Source: an uncultured Polaribacter sp. (GTDB lineage Bacteria; Bacteroidota; Bacteroidia; Flavobacteriales; Flavobacteriaceae). Taken from it: a stretch of DNA of 64,000 bases. Each line of letters starts with the position of its first letter. Within the stretch, counting starts at the first letter, position 1. This document shows, piece by piece, positions 26,102 through 36,400 of this stretch. The position numbers were made by a program, and so were the translations under genes. Location of the stretch: the NCBI RefSeq assembly GCF_947496195.1, contig NZ_CANMBY010000002.1, forward strand, positions 248,001 to 312,000, given 5' to 3'. The notes beneath the pieces were generated by a model. It did not search any database, was not told the DNA's origin, and saw only the letters and a program-made list of their open reading frames with translations.

Positions 26102-27598
26102 ATGAAAAAGATAAAGTTTCCAACAGCTCAAACAGTTTTATTACTAATTGCAGTTTTTGTTGCATTATTGACCTGGGTAGTTCCTTCAGGTGAATATGAT
26201 AGATTAGCTTACAATAAAGACGATAATACTTTTATTAGAAGTAATCATCTTGGAGCTATAAACTTAGAAGCAAATCAAAAAACTTTAGATGATTTACAAA
26301 TAAAAATTCCTATTGATAAATTTACCTCTGGGGCTATTTATAAACCAATTAGTATACCTGGCACTTATAAAAACATTGATGCTAAACCACAAGGTTTTAA
26401 AGAATTAGTTTTAGCACCATTAAAAGGAATTATTCAAGTTGCTGATATTATAATTTTAGTATTGTTTATTGGTGGTTTGGTTGCCATTGTTAATTTTACT
26501 GGTGCATTTGAAGCTGGTATTTCTAAACTATCAGAATTACTTTTAGGAAAAGAATATATACTTATTATAGCTGTTACTTCTTTAATTGCTTTAGGAGGAA
26601 CATCATTTGGATTTGCTGAAGAAACTATTGCCTTCTACCCTATTTTAATTCCTATTTTTTTAGCAGCAAAATACGATGCTATGGTTGCTTTAGCTTGTAT
26701 TTTTGTTGGTAGTCAAATTGGCTGTATGATGTCTACTATAAATCCTTTTAGTACTATAATTGCATCAAATTCTGCAGGTATTAACTGGACAACTGGATTA
26801 TATGAACGAGTTATTTTATTTATTGTTGGTTTATCTACCTGTATTTTTTATATCATTAGATATGCTACTAGAGTAAAAAATAATCCTAAAAAATCTATTA
26901 TTTATGATCAAAAAATAGAAATAGAAAAACTGTTTTCTTTTAAAAATACATCTACTAAAATTGAATTTAATTCTAAATTAAAATTAGTGTTAACCATTTT
27001 TATTTTATGTTTTGTTGTAATGGTTTATGGTGTTTCTAATTTAGATTGGTGGTTTTTAGAGATGACTGGTGTTTTCTTTCTAGGTGCTATTTTAATAGGT
27101 TTCATATGTAAAATTAATGAAGCTACTTTTGTAGACACCTTTATGAAAGGCGCAGGAGATTTATTGGGAGTTGCTTTTATAATTGGTTTAGCAAGAGGTG
27201 TAACTGTTTTAATGGAAAATGGTTTAATTAGTGATACACTTTTGTTTTATGCTAGTTCATTTACAGATGGCATGCCAAAAGGGCTTTTTATTAATGCAAT
27301 GCTTTTTGTGTATACAGGACTAACTTTTTTTATTCCTTCTTCTTCAGGAATGGCTGTTCTAACAATGCCAATTATGTCTCCTTTAGCAGATACAGTATCT
27401 TTAGGAAGAGAACATGTGGTAAACGCATATTTATTAGGTAATGGTTTATTTAATTTTATAAATCCTACTGGATTAATATTAGCTTCTTTAGCAGTTGTAA
27501 AAGTGGGTTATAATAAATGGTTAAAATTTATGATTCCTTTACTTATTATTTTAACCATCATTTCTATGCTTTTTTTAACTATAACAGTTTATTTATAG
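26102..27598 (+). CDS. YfcC-family permease (C4-dicarboxylate/amino acid type)
   Basis: The 498-residue protein has about 12 membrane helices and the family's typical segments: FPTAQTVLLLIAVFVALLTW with VVPSGEY near the start, GTSFGFAEETIAFYPILIPI, and late PSSSGMAVLTMPIMSPLAD. YfcC/ArcD/DcuC-related carriers move C4-dicarboxylates or basic amino acids, so the substrate cannot be told from sequence. It begins 36 nt after msrB. The gap has a near-match to a -7 box (TATCTTTA). Confidence 0.8.
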   Translation: MKKIKFPTAQTVLLLIAVFVALLTWVVPSGEYDRLAYNKDDNTFIRSNHLGAINLEANQKTLDDLQIKIPIDKFTSGAIYKPISIPGTYKNIDAKPQGFKELVLAPLKGIIQVADIIILVLFIGGLVAIVNFTGAFEAGISKLSELLLGKEYILIIAVTSLIALGGTSFGFAEETIAFYPILIPIFLAAKYDAMVALACIFVGSQIGCMMSTINPFSTIIASNSAGINWTTGLYERVILFIVGLSTCIFYIIRYATRVKNNPKKSIIYDQKIEIEKLFSFKNTSTKIEFNSKLKLVLTIFILCFVVMVYGVSNLDWWFLEMTGVFFLGAILIGFICKINEATFVDTFMKGAGDLLGVAFIIGLARGVTVLMENGLISDTLLFYASSFTDGMPKGLFINAMLFVYTGLTFFIPSSSGMAVLTMPIMSPLADTVSLGREHVVNAYLLGNGLFNFINPTGLILASLAVVKVGYNKWLKFMIPLLIILTIISMLFLTITVYL

Positions 27599-27708
27599 TG
27601 GGTTTGATGTAATATAATCATAATTACAAAAAATAAAAATTTACTTTAAAAAGTATACACTGAAAATCTATTTTATTTTAGTATTTTTAGACAGATATTA
27701 TTAAAAAT

Positions 27709-28233
27709 ATGGATAAAAACGATATTGCAGATTTACTAGAAAAAAAACACCAAGATCTTTTTACTTGGTTAAAAAATCAACCAGATGAAAATTGGGAAAA
27801 AGGTCCAAAAGACAAATGGTCAACTAGTCAACATATCCAACACTTAGTCAATAGTTTACAACTATTAAATAATGCTTTAAGTTATCCTAGATTTGTTTTA
27901 AAATATAAATTTGGAACTTGTAATAGAGAACCAAGAGACTATGAAACTGTTGCAAAAAAATATCAAGAAAAACTATTAGCAAATCAAGAAAGAGCAAAAA
28001 AGTTTAATAAAGATTTATATAAACCAACTCTAAAAGAAAAAGAAAGATTATTAACTAGATTTCAAATTCAGCAGAAAAAACTGCAATACAAAACCAGAAA
28101 AATTAGCGATAAAAATTTAGATACTTTAGTAATTCCTCATCCTTTAATGGGCAAAATGACTGTTAGAGAAATAATTATGTGGACAGCTCATCATACAGAG
28201 CATCACCTAGAAACACTTCAAAAATTTTATTAA
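27709..28233 (+). CDS. DinB-family protein (DfsB-like)
   Basis: The 174-residue protein is a predicted four-helix bundle of the DinB/YfiT type: it begins with a helix carrying FTWLKNQPDENWEKGP, continues with WSTSQHIQHLVNSLQLL, and ends with REIIMWTAHHTEHHLETLQ. The His residues of the last helix (AHHTEHH) and the H in SQHIQHL would form a metal site. Some family members are thiol transferases, but the activity is unknown here. The TTG of the next gene follows its stop immediately. Confidence 0.75.
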   Translation: MDKNDIADLLEKKHQDLFTWLKNQPDENWEKGPKDKWSTSQHIQHLVNSLQLLNNALSYPRFVLKYKFGTCNREPRDYETVAKKYQEKLLANQERAKKFNKDLYKPTLKEKERLLTRFQIQQKKLQYKTRKISDKNLDTLVIPHPLMGKMTVREIIMWTAHHTEHHLETLQKFY

Positions 28234-28674
28234 TTGAAAAAAATAATTCGAAAACCCCATTTATTTTTCTTTGGTTTAATTCCTATTTTTTTAATTATTG
28301 GTTTTATCAATAGAAATATTCCTATAGACATTAATATTTCATTCATTTATTATTTAATTAATGTAGATTTTTGGTGTTATGTTTCTGCAGTTTATTTTGG
28401 TTTAATTGGTATTAATTACCTGTCTTTAAATATCATAAAAAAAGAACCAAAAAAGGGATTAACAATAACACATTTAGTACTTCAAGTCTTATGTTTATTA
28501 CCTTATTTATATGCTGTCTTAAATCTTGATGAAAATGGTAATTTACCTAACTCAAGTTTTTTTAATAGTGTAGAATTTAATTATATTTTTATAGGAGGCT
28601 TTTTACTTTTTATTACTTCTATTTTTGTGCATCTTATCAACTTTTTTTCAAGTTTACTTTTAAAAAGAGATTAA
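28234..28674 (+). CDS. Four-helix membrane protein, function unknown
   Basis: The 146-residue protein has about four membrane helices (residues 8-25, 42-64, 75-98, 118-140). No motif that names a family is evident. The start is TTG, immediately after the DinB stop, and no ATG occurs near the N-terminus, so the TTG is likely real. Translational coupling to the DinB-family gene is probable. Confidence 0.6.
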   Translation: MKKIIRKPHLFFFGLIPIFLIIGFINRNIPIDINISFIYYLINVDFWCYVSAVYFGLIGINYLSLNIIKKEPKKGLTITHLVLQVLCLLPYLYAVLNLDENGNLPNSSFFNSVEFNYIFIGGFLLFITSIFVHLINFFSSLLLKRD

Positions 28675-28709
28675 CACTTTATAATCTTTTATAAGCAAAC
28701 TCTTATAAT

Positions 28710-28717
28710 TATATTTG
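28710..28717 (+). promoter_or_regulatory. -7 promoter box of ffh
   Basis: TATATTTG is an exact TAnnTTTG match 24 nt before the ffh ATG at 28742. Confidence 0.55.
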
Positions 28718-28741
28718 TAGTTCTTAAAAAGAATACAAATT

Positions 28742-30070
28742 ATGTTTAATAATTTAAGCGATAAATTAGATAAAGCTCTACACACACTAAAAGGTCATGG
28801 GCAAATTACAGAAATTAATGTAGCAGAAACTTTAAAAGAAGTTAGAAGAGCATTATTAGATGCCGATGTTAATTTTAAAATAGCAAAAGATTTTACTAAA
28901 AAAGTACAAACTAAAGCACTTGGTCAAAACGTATTAACTACCTTAAATCCAGGTCAGTTAATGGTAAAATTGGTAAAAGATGAACTAACTGAATTAATGG
29001 GCGGAGACACTGTTGGTATTAATTTAGGTGGCTCACCAACTGTAATTTTAATGTCTGGTTTACAAGGTTCAGGTAAAACTACTTTTTCTGGAAAACTTGC
29101 AAATTATTTAAAGACAAAAAAAACAAAACAAGTTCTTTTAGTAGGTTGTGATGTTTACAGACCTGCAGCAATAAACCAACTACAAGTTGTTGGAGAACAA
29201 ATTGGTGTAGAAGTTTATGCTGAAGAAGGCAATAAAAATCCTGTAGAAATTTCTCAAAACGCAATTGCTCATGCAAAAGCAAATGGAAAAAATGTTGTAA
29301 TTATTGATACTGCTGGACGTTTAGCAGTAGATCAAGAAATGATGACAGAGATTTCTAATATTCATAAAGCTATATATCCTCAAGAGACTTTATTTGTTGT
29401 AGATTCTATGACTGGGCAAGATGCAGTAAACACTGCAAAAGCTTTTAATGATATTTTAAATTTTGATGGTGTTGTATTAACTAAATTAGATGGTGATACA
29501 AGAGGTGGTGCTGCATTAACCATAAAATCTGTTGTAGATAAACCAATTAAATTTATTGGTACAGGAGAAAAGATGGAGGCTATAGATGTCTTTCATCCAG
29601 ATAGAATGGCAGATCGTATTTTGGGTATGGGTGATGTTATATCACTTGTAGAACGTGCTCAAGATCAATATGATGAAGAAGAAGCTAGAAAATTACAGAA
29701 AAAGATTGCTAAGAACCAATTTGGTTTTGATGATTTCTTAAATCAGATTCAACAAATCAAAAAAATGGGTAGCATGAAAGATTTAGTTGGTATGATACCT
29801 GGTGCAGGAAAAGCTATGAAAGATGTAGATATAGATGATGATGCTTTTAAAGGTATAGAAGCCATTATTCATTCTATGACACCATTAGAAAGAAGTACAC
29901 CAACCACTATAAATGCTAGTAGAAAAAAGAGAATAGCAAAAGGTTCTGGAACATCTGTACAAGAAGTGAATCAATTAATGAAACAATTTACTCAAATGAG
30001 TAAAATGATGAAGATGATGCAAGGTGGTGGAGGCAGAAAGATGATGCAGATGATGAAAGGAATGAAATAA
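28742..30070 (+). CDS. ffh: Signal recognition particle protein
   Basis: The 442-residue SRP54 homologue binds 4.5S RNA and signal peptides of nascent membrane proteins and delivers ribosomes to FtsY. The N-domain is at residues 1-90; the GTPase G-domain has the P-loop GLQGSGKTTFSGKLA, DTAGRL and TKLDGDTRGGA; the C-terminal M-domain is Met-rich (MSKMMKMMQGGGGRKMMQMM). Length is typical. A -7 box lies 24 nt upstream and a hairpin follows the stop. Confidence 0.97.
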   Translation: MFNNLSDKLDKALHTLKGHGQITEINVAETLKEVRRALLDADVNFKIAKDFTKKVQTKALGQNVLTTLNPGQLMVKLVKDELTELMGGDTVGINLGGSPTVILMSGLQGSGKTTFSGKLANYLKTKKTKQVLLVGCDVYRPAAINQLQVVGEQIGVEVYAEEGNKNPVEISQNAIAHAKANGKNVVIIDTAGRLAVDQEMMTEISNIHKAIYPQETLFVVDSMTGQDAVNTAKAFNDILNFDGVVLTKLDGDTRGGAALTIKSVVDKPIKFIGTGEKMEAIDVFHPDRMADRILGMGDVISLVERAQDQYDEEEARKLQKKIAKNQFGFDDFLNQIQQIKKMGSMKDLVGMIPGAGKAMKDVDIDDDAFKGIEAIIHSMTPLERSTPTTINASRKKRIAKGSGTSVQEVNQLMKQFTQMSKMMKMMQGGGGRKMMQMMKGMK

Positions 30071-30085
30071 ATAATATGAATAAGA

Positions 30086-30110
30086 AATTACGAATTATTG
30101 GTTCGTAATT
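30086..30110. promoter_or_regulatory. Inverted repeat between ffh and folD
   Basis: A 9-bp stem (AATTACGAA with TTCGTAATT) with a 7-nt loop lies 15 nt after the ffh stop and 15 nt before folD. No T-run follows, so it is not a classical terminator; it may stabilise mRNA ends or attenuate readthrough. Confidence 0.45.
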
Positions 30111-30125
30111 CGTAAATAAAAATCT

Positions 30126-31013
30126 ATGATACTTTTAGACGGAAAAAAAACTTCTGCAGACATTAAAGAAGAAATTGCTTTAGAAGTTGCAGAACTTAAA
30201 AGAAATGAAAAAAAAACTCCTCATTTAGCAGCTATCATAGTTGGTAATGATGGCGCAAGTATAACCTATGTAAATGCAAAAGTTAAAGCTTGTGAACGAG
30301 TAGGTTTTGAATCTACTTTAATTAGATTACCAGAAGACATTTCTGAAAAAGAACTTTTAAACGAAATCGAAATTCTAAATGTTGACAATGATATTGATGG
30401 TTTCATTGTTCAATTACCATTGCCAGATCATATAGATGAGCAAAAAGTAATCATGGCTGTAGACCCAGACAAAGATGTAGATGGATTTCATCCTACAAAT
30501 GTGGGTAAAATGGCTTTAAATTTACCAACATTTATTTCTGCTACACCTTTTGGAATTTTAGAATTACTTGATAGATATGAGGTAGAAACTTCTGGAAAAC
30601 ATGTAGTTGTCTTAGGAAGAAGTCATATAGTAGGCAGCCCAATGAGTATTCTATTATCTCAAAAAAGAAAAGTAGGTAATGCTACTGTAACTATGTGTCA
30701 TAGTAGAACTAAAAACTTAAAAGAAATTACTTTACAAGCAGATATTATTGTAGCAGCTATAGGAATACCAGAATTTCTTAAAGCAGATATGGTTAAAGAT
30801 AATGTAACTGTAATTGATGTTGGCATAACTAGGGTTGCTGACTCAAGTAAAAAAAGAGGCTTTAGATTAATTGGTGATGTCGCTTTTGAAGAAGTATCAA
30901 AAAAATCAAATTTTATTACGCCAGTTCCTGGAGGAGTTGGACCAATGACTATAGCAATGTTGCTTAAAAATACTTTATTAGCTTGTAAAAGAAAAAACTT
31001 AGATGGATGCTAA
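30126..31013 (+). CDS. folD: Bifunctional methylene-THF dehydrogenase/methenyl-THF cyclohydrolase
   Basis: The 295-residue enzyme interconverts 5,10-methylene-, 5,10-methenyl- and 10-formyl-tetrahydrofolate for one-carbon metabolism. It has the conserved catalytic region [14 protein letters not shown] with the Lys, [14 protein letters not shown], a dinucleotide region [15 protein letters not shown] and the C-terminal [15 protein letters not shown]. Length is typical. Its 3' end overlaps the next gene by 11 bp. Confidence 0.97.
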   Translation: MILLDGKKTSADIKEEIALEVAELKRNEKKTPHLAAIIVGNDGASITYVNAKVKACERVGFESTLIRLPEDISEKELLNEIEILNVDNDIDGFIVQLPLPDHIDEQKVIMAVDPDKDVDGFHPTNVGKMALNLPTFISATPFGILELLDRYEVETSGKHVVVLGRSHIVGSPMSILLSQKRKVGNATVTMCHSRTKNLKEITLQADIIVAAIGIPEFLKADMVKDNVTVIDVGITRVADSSKKRGFRLIGDVAFEEVSKKSNFITPVPGGVGPMTIAMLLKNTLLACKRKNLDGC

Positions 31014-31920
31014 AAAAACCACAAACTATATTTCTGAATACTTACAAATAGTAATCGGAATTATATTAACTAGTTTGGGTTTAAAAGCCTTTTTATTACC
31101 TAATGGTTTTTTAGATGGTGGTGTAACTGGCATAGCTCTTTTAGTAAGAACTCAAGTAGATATTAACATGTCATATCTACTTATATTATTTAGTATACCT
31201 TTCTTAATTTTAGGATATTATACTGTTTCTAAAAGAATAGTAATAAAATCTATTATCAGTATTTTAGGAGTTGCTTTATTTATTCATTTCGAAAATTTTC
31301 AAACTATAACTAATGACAAGCTTCTCATTTCAATTTTTGGTGGTTTACTAGTTGGTTCTGGAATTGGTATTGCTATTAGAAATGGTTCAGTCTTAGATGG
31401 CTCAGAAATATTAGGGGTTTACTTAAATGATAAATTCGGAGTTTCTATAGGGAAAGTTGTAATGTTTTTTAATGTTATTTTATTTAGTATTACAGCTTTT
31501 GTAGTATCAATAGAAATAGCTATGTACTCTATATTAACGTATATTATAGCTGCTAAAGTAACAGATACAGTTGTAGAAGGTTTTGAAGATTTTATTGGGG
31601 TTACTATTGTTTCTAAAAAAAATGATTTAATTAAAATTGCTATTATAGAAGAATTAGGTGTAGGTTTAACTATTTATAAAGGTACATCTGGATTTGGTAG
31701 TCAAGGAATAGCAAAAGATTTTGATATCATTCATTCTATCATCAACAGAATTGATATTAAAAAAATGTATAAAATTGTGCAAGAAATAGACCCAAATGCA
31801 TTTATTGTAGAATTTGATGTAAATAGTGTTAAGGGTGGGGTTTTAAGACATTATCTAAATAAAAAGAAAAACTCTAAGTTTTTAAAACTTAAAGAATCTG
31901 TAAATAAAAAATACGCTTAA
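31003..31920 (+). CDS. YitT-family membrane protein
   Basis: The 305-residue protein has five or six membrane helices followed by a soluble C-terminal DUF2179-type domain ([20 protein letters not shown], then [11 protein letters not shown]). The family pattern [13 protein letters not shown] appears near residue 35. YitT proteins are conserved but functionally unclear. It overlaps folD by 11 bp and its stop overlaps the opposite AI-2E gene by 4 bp, so the two genes converge on shared bases. Confidence 0.8.
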   Translation: MDAKKTTNYISEYLQIVIGIILTSLGLKAFLLPNGFLDGGVTGIALLVRTQVDINMSYLLILFSIPFLILGYYTVSKRIVIKSIISILGVALFIHFENFQTITNDKLLISIFGGLLVGSGIGIAIRNGSVLDGSEILGVYLNDKFGVSIGKVVMFFNVILFSITAFVVSIEIAMYSILTYIIAAKVTDTVVEGFEDFIGVTIVSKKNDLIKIAIIEELGVGLTIYKGTSGFGSQGIAKDFDIIHSIINRIDIKKMYKIVQEIDPNAFIVEFDVNSVKGGVLRHYLNKKKNSKFLKLKESVNKKYA

Positions 31921-32948
31921 AGTACTTTTTTATCTTCCATAATTGCTCCAAATTCTTTCTTATAAATTTTTACCACTATTAAAAATAAACTTATTAATAG
32001 AGGGCCAAATATTAATCCTATAAATCCAAAAAGAGGCACACCAACAATAACACCTATTAAAGTTACTAATGGATGTACATTATCTAGTTTCTTTAAAACA
32101 TAAAGTCTAATAATGTTATCTGTAGAACCAACTACCACCAAACCATAAATTAAAATACCCCAAGCAGCAAAAGAGTTACCTGTTGAATATGTTAAAATAA
32201 ATACAGGTAAAATACCTACTAAAGTTCCTACAAAAGGAATCATAGAGCCTACAGTTACTACAATAAACCAAAAGAAAGGATCATCTATATTAAAAATTAA
32301 AAAACCAATTAATGCAATAATACCTTGTGCAATTGCAACTAAAGGAATTCCTATAGCATTAGACCTAACCATATCTTGGGTTTCTGCACCAATAATTTTA
32401 AGGTTTTTTTGACTAATAGGTATGTATTCATATAAAGATTCTCTTAACATTTTTCTATTAGTAAGCATGTAATAAAGTGCAAAGTACATTAACCCAATAG
32501 ATAAGAATATATCAAAAGTACTACCAGCAAAATTTTCTAAGTTATCAGAAATCCAGCCAGACATTTCAGAAGTATTTATTCTAGAACTTAAATTAAATCC
32601 ATAATCGTGATCTATACTATCTATTTTACTTTTTATTAAATTGGCAATTTCTTCAGAGTTTTTTACTGCATCACTTACTTTATTTCCTAACATTATTAAA
32701 ACTCCAGCAACAGGAACAAGAATACATAAGAATGAAAAAAGCATTAAAAAGCCTGCAGCTAGATCTACTTTCCAACCTTTTTTTAATAAAAAAACCATAG
32801 GTTTTCTAAGCAATACATAAATAGTAATTGCACCTAGAATGCCTGATAAATAAGGTATTAACTCTTTAAATATTAAAATTGCAAAAAATATAATGAGAGA
32901 TAGAACAAATATTTGTCTAATTGTTTTTGGAGCAATTGCGTTTTTCAT
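31917..32948 (-). CDS. AI-2E family (TqsA/PerM-type) transporter
   Basis: The 343-residue protein has about eight membrane helices with a long helical periplasmic or cytoplasmic insertion between helices 3 and 4, the usual architecture of the AI-2E superfamily. The typical late motifs WFIVVTVGSMIPFVGTLVG and GVIVGVPLFGFIGLIFGPLL are present. Members export signalling molecules or ions, and the substrate is unknown here. It converges with the YitT gene over 4 bp. Confidence 0.8.
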   Translation of the reverse strand: MKNAIAPKTIRQIFVLSLIIFFAILIFKELIPYLSGILGAITIYVLLRKPMVFLLKKGWKVDLAAGFLMLFSFLCILVPVAGVLIMLGNKVSDAVKNSEEIANLIKSKIDSIDHDYGFNLSSRINTSEMSGWISDNLENFAGSTFDIFLSIGLMYFALYYMLTNRKMLRESLYEYIPISQKNLKIIGAETQDMVRSNAIGIPLVAIAQGIIALIGFLIFNIDDPFFWFIVVTVGSMIPFVGTLVGILPVFILTYSTGNSFAAWGILIYGLVVVGSTDNIIRLYVLKKLDNVHPLVTLIGVIVGVPLFGFIGLIFGPLLISLFLIVVKIYKKEFGAIMEDKKVL

Positions 32949-33044
32949 TAATTATTTTTTTATGCAATTTAGAAATCTAAATCAATTTAAAGTAGAATTA
33001 TCAAAACAATTATTTGCTCAAAAGAAATGCTAAAAAAGAATAAA

Positions 33045-33407
33045 TTAATCTTCTCTATTTACAAGATCTAAAGAAAATGCAGGAGTACATATAGCTATAT
33101 ATTCGCATTCTTCATCAAAAGGATTTGAATACTGAACTCTTACATTCTTATTAATTTTTATAGATTCACCCGCTTTTAAAATAACTTCTTCTCCATCTAT
33201 AATAAATTGTTTCTTACCTCTTATAATGTAAGTGAATTCATCAAATTCTGGAGTTTGAAAGGGCTCTTTCCATTTTGGTGGAGCAATCATATGAGCAATA
33301 CTAATAGCATCATTACCATCTGTAGCTTTACCAAAATGTTCTTCAATTAGTTTACCATCTGTTGTAGGTACAACAAAAGGTTTTTTTTGAACTTTATAAT
33401 TTTTCAT
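33045..33407 (-). CDS. Small cupin-domain protein
   Basis: The 120-residue protein is a single cupin fold: EFDEFTYIIRGKKQFIIDG and a later KAGESIKINKNVRVQYSNP are the two cupin motifs. In motif 1 the usual His-x-His pair is replaced by E-x-T/Y, so metal binding may be atypical or absent. It lies 1 nt downstream of the lipoprotein at 33409-33972, so the two are probably cotranscribed. Substrate and activity are unknown. Confidence 0.75.
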   Translation of the reverse strand: MKNYKVQKKPFVVPTTDGKLIEEHFGKATDGNDAISIAHMIAPPKWKEPFQTPEFDEFTYIIRGKKQFIIDGEEVILKAGESIKINKNVRVQYSNPFDEECEYIAICTPAFSLDLVNRED

Positions 33408-33408
33408 A

Positions 33409-33972
33409 TTAATCGAACCAAACTACAAAAGATTTTATTCTAGCTAAATCAGGAATTTGTTCTAAAGATACATTTTGCGTAGAAAAATCTCTTAACCCTA
33501 ATTCTTCTTTATCAATTGCTATAGTTGCATTTATATCATCTAAAAATAAAGTAACAGACTGTAAAGTAGACTCAACTCTTAATTTACTGTATGCGTTAAT
33601 ATCTGAAAAATTAGAATTTAAATTAATATTATTTTTTGTGTGAAAACGACTATCATGTATTTCTACACTTTTTATCGTAGATGTAGAGTCTAATTGTTCT
33701 TTTGGTACAATTGTTAATAAGTGCTTCCCTCCTTTTTCATAAATTTTATACTTATCATCATCTTGAAAATAATCGTCACCTAAAGCACCTTCACTTAAGG
33801 TTGAAACTATAGAGTCTTTTGCAAAAATTTGGTTTAAATCTTTAATTGTAGTTTCTGTTGTTATATCACCTACTTTTCCTTTTTCAATTACATATTTACT
33901 ATGATTTGTACAGCTTGTTAAAAAAAGGATAACTAAAGATATATATAATAATTGATTGTTAATTTTTTTCAT
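33409..33972 (-). CDS. Lipoprotein, function unknown
   Basis: The 187-residue protein has a signal with lipobox LTSC (FLTSCTNHSK). The mature part contains a conserved-looking segment (GKVGDITTETTIKDLNQIF, then AKDSIVSTLSEGALGDDYF). These resemble the DUF1131-like beta-sandwich proteins of periplasmic origin, but I cannot assign a family with confidence. It is followed after 1 nt by the cupin gene. Confidence 0.6.
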   Translation of the reverse strand: MKKINNQLLYISLVILFLTSCTNHSKYVIEKGKVGDITTETTIKDLNQIFAKDSIVSTLSEGALGDDYFQDDDKYKIYEKGGKHLLTIVPKEQLDSTSTIKSVEIHDSRFHTKNNINLNSNFSDINAYSKLRVESTLQSVTLFLDDINATIAIDKEELGLRDFSTQNVSLEQIPDLARIKSFVVWFD

Positions 33973-34020
33973 TTTTTTAGTTGTTTAGCTTTAAACCAAA
34001 CGTGTTTTTTATAAGATTTA

Positions 34021-35577
34021 TTATTTAATCACTTTTTTTAATATTCCAAAAACAGCTCTAATAAAAGTAGCACTTGTAAGTACTTTAACTAATGGATCTT
34101 GTCTTGTACTTCTTCTAGTATAAGTTCTAGAATTTCTTCTTTTTGCTTCTTCTTTGGCTAATCTTTCTTTTTCTTTTTGAGCTTCTTCATCAGCAATTGC
34201 TTTTTGTTCAGCCTCATTAATGGCATTTATTTTTTCATTTAATAACTCATATGCACTATCTCTATCTAAGTCTTTATTATACTTATAATACAATCTAGAG
34301 TTGCTTATTACATTACTCAATTCTTTATCTGTTAAAACATCCATTCTACTCATTGGCGCTCTTAACATAGTTCTTGCAAGTGGAGTTGGAATTCCTTTTT
34401 CGTTTAAAACAGAAATAAAGGCTTCACCAATACCTAATTGGGTTAAAACTTCTTTTGTATCATAGTAATCTGATGTTGGATAGTTTTCAGCAGCTAATTT
34501 AATAGCTTTTCTATCTTTTGCTGTAAATGCTCTTAATGCGTGTTGCACTTTTAATCCTAATTGAGCCAAAATATCTTCTGGAACGTCTTTAGGGTTTTGC
34601 GTTACAAAATACAAGCCTATTCCTTTAGATCTAATTAGTTTAACAATGCTTTCTATTTGACTTAATAATGCTTTTGAAGCTTGTTCAAAAACCAAATGAG
34701 CTTCATCTATAAAAATGATAAGTTCTGGTCTTCCAGAATCTCCTTGTTCAGGAAAAGTTTCGTAAACCTCTGCTAATAATTGTAGCATAAAGGTTGAAAA
34801 CAGTTTAGGTTTATCTTGAATATCTGTTAAACGTAAAACAGAAATTATTCCTCTACCATTTTCATCTATTCTAGTTAAATCTTCAACTTCAAAAGATTTT
34901 TCACCAAAAAACAAATCTCCACCTTGTTGTTCGATTTCTACAATTTTACGCAAAATTGCACCTGTAGAAGATGATGAAATTCGACCATATTCAGCAGTAA
35001 TTTCGTCTTTACCTTCATTAGTTACAAATTGTAAAACTTTTTTAAAATCTTTTATATCTAATAAAGGCAGCTTGTTATCATCACAATACTTAAAAATAAT
35101 AGCTACAATACCACTTTGTGTTTCTGTTAAATCTAAAATCCTTGATAATAAAACAGGACCAAATTCAGAAATGGTTGCACGCATTCTAGTTCCATCTTGT
35201 TCAGAAATGGTTAAAACTTCGATTGGAAATTTTTTAGCTTCGAAAGGAAACCCAATTTTTGTATGACGTTCGTCTATTTTTGGATGACCAGGACTTGGTT
35301 CTGCTAAGCCAGATAAATCTCCTTTAATATCCATCAATAAAACAGGAATCCCATTTTCTGATAAATTTTCTGCAAGTACTTGTAAAGTTTTTGTTTTTCC
35401 TGTACCAGTTGCACCAGCTATTAAACCATGTCTATTTAAAGTTTTTAAAGGTACTTTTACTAAAGCATCTGTAATAGTTTCTTCACCTAACATAGCAGCT
35501 CCTAAAGTTAAAAACTCACCTTTAGTTTTATAGCCTTCATTTATGTAATCAAAGAATTCTTGTTGTTTTTGATTCAT
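34021..35577 (-). CDS. HerA-like ATPase (DUF853 family)
   Basis: The 518-residue RecA-fold P-loop ATPase has the Walker A motif AGATGTGKTKTLQ, a DIKGDLSGL segment and a Walker B region IFIDEAHLVFEQ. HerA-type proteins form hexameric DNA pumps; this DUF853 branch lacks the NurA partner in the neighbourhood, so its DNA role is inferred only. A charged coiled-coil (about residues 440-480: EAEQKAIADEEAQKEKERLA) and a basic tail follow. ATG 35577 is chosen; a TTG precedes it by one codon. Confidence 0.8.
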   Translation of the reverse strand: MNQKQQEFFDYINEGYKTKGEFLTLGAAMLGEETITDALVKVPLKTLNRHGLIAGATGTGKTKTLQVLAENLSENGIPVLLMDIKGDLSGLAEPSPGHPKIDERHTKIGFPFEAKKFPIEVLTISEQDGTRMRATISEFGPVLLSRILDLTETQSGIVAIIFKYCDDNKLPLLDIKDFKKVLQFVTNEGKDEITAEYGRISSSSTGAILRKIVEIEQQGGDLFFGEKSFEVEDLTRIDENGRGIISVLRLTDIQDKPKLFSTFMLQLLAEVYETFPEQGDSGRPELIIFIDEAHLVFEQASKALLSQIESIVKLIRSKGIGLYFVTQNPKDVPEDILAQLGLKVQHALRAFTAKDRKAIKLAAENYPTSDYYDTKEVLTQLGIGEAFISVLNEKGIPTPLARTMLRAPMSRMDVLTDKELSNVISNSRLYYKYNKDLDRDSAYELLNEKINAINEAEQKAIADEEAQKEKERLAKEEAKRRNSRTYTRRSTRQDPLVKVLTSATFIRAVFGILKKVIK

Positions 35578-35643
35578 CAAAAAATTTATTTTTGATAAAA
35601 ATAAGTAAAGTTTAAGATTTTGAAAATTATTTAATCAATTTGT

Positions 35644-36399
35644 TTAGTCAATCCAGTTTTTAAAATCTTTTACACGCTCTCTACTTACAATAATTTCTTG
35701 ATCATTATAAGTTTCTAAAACTAATTTTAATCTTGAATTGGTATAAGAAATAATATCTTTTATTGCATTTATATGTACTATAAAAGTTCTATTTGCTCTA
35801 AAAAATTGTTCAGGGTTTAATTGCTCTTCCCATTTCTCTAAAGAATTATCTATCAGATAGTTACGTTTTTCTGAAGTATGTATATAAGTTGCCTTATTTT
35901 CGCTGTAAAAACATTCTATATCATCTACAGGAATTATTTTAATATGCTGACCCACTTTTATAGATAATCGTTTTTTAAACTTTCTATCTATAGGGTTTAT
36001 TAATAGTTTTCTAATATCATCTAAATTAACCTGAACCTCAGCTTGTTTTGGTTGTTGCTTTTTAAATTGATTTACAGCAGCCTCTAATTCATCTTCATCA
36101 ATAGGTTTTAATAAGTAATCTATAGAATTTAATTTAAATGCTTTTAAAGCGTATTCATCGTAAGCAGTTGTAAAAATAATAGCAGATTTCACCTCTATTT
36201 CTTCAAATATTTCAAAAGATAAACCATCTGATAATTGAATATCTAAAAAAATTAAATCTGGATGTTCATTGTTTTGCAACCAATTTAAACTCTCTTCAAC
36301 AGAATGCAGCATTTCACTAACATCAATATTTAATGATGCTAACATTCTATTTAATCTTCTAGCTGCAGGTTTTTCGTCTTCGATTATTAAAACGTTCAT
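35644..36399 (-). CDS. LytTR-family response regulator
   Basis: The 251-residue regulator has a receiver domain (residues 1-120; phospho-acceptor D53 in DLIFLDIQLSDG; acidic pair at the N-terminus) and a C-terminal LytTR DNA-binding domain (from about 145; FFRANRTFIVHINAIKDI is typical). It is the probable partner of the histidine kinase at 38413-39774, the two being first and last of one operon's signalling genes. The operon order is DUF2141, kinase, 2TM proteins, DUF2306-like, regulator. It starts 1 nt after the DUF2306-like stop. Confidence 0.92.
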   Translation of the reverse strand: MNVLIIEDEKPAARRLNRMLASLNIDVSEMLHSVEESLNWLQNNEHPDLIFLDIQLSDGLSFEIFEEIEVKSAIIFTTAYDEYALKAFKLNSIDYLLKPIDEDELEAAVNQFKKQQPKQAEVQVNLDDIRKLLINPIDRKFKKRLSIKVGQHIKIIPVDDIECFYSENKATYIHTSEKRNYLIDNSLEKWEEQLNPEQFFRANRTFIVHINAIKDIISYTNSRLKLVLETYNDQEIIVSRERVKDFKNWID

Positions 36400-36400
36400 A

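Noticed and set aside
30086..30110. Intrinsic terminator after ffh
   Set aside because: A good stem is present but no T-run follows on either strand.
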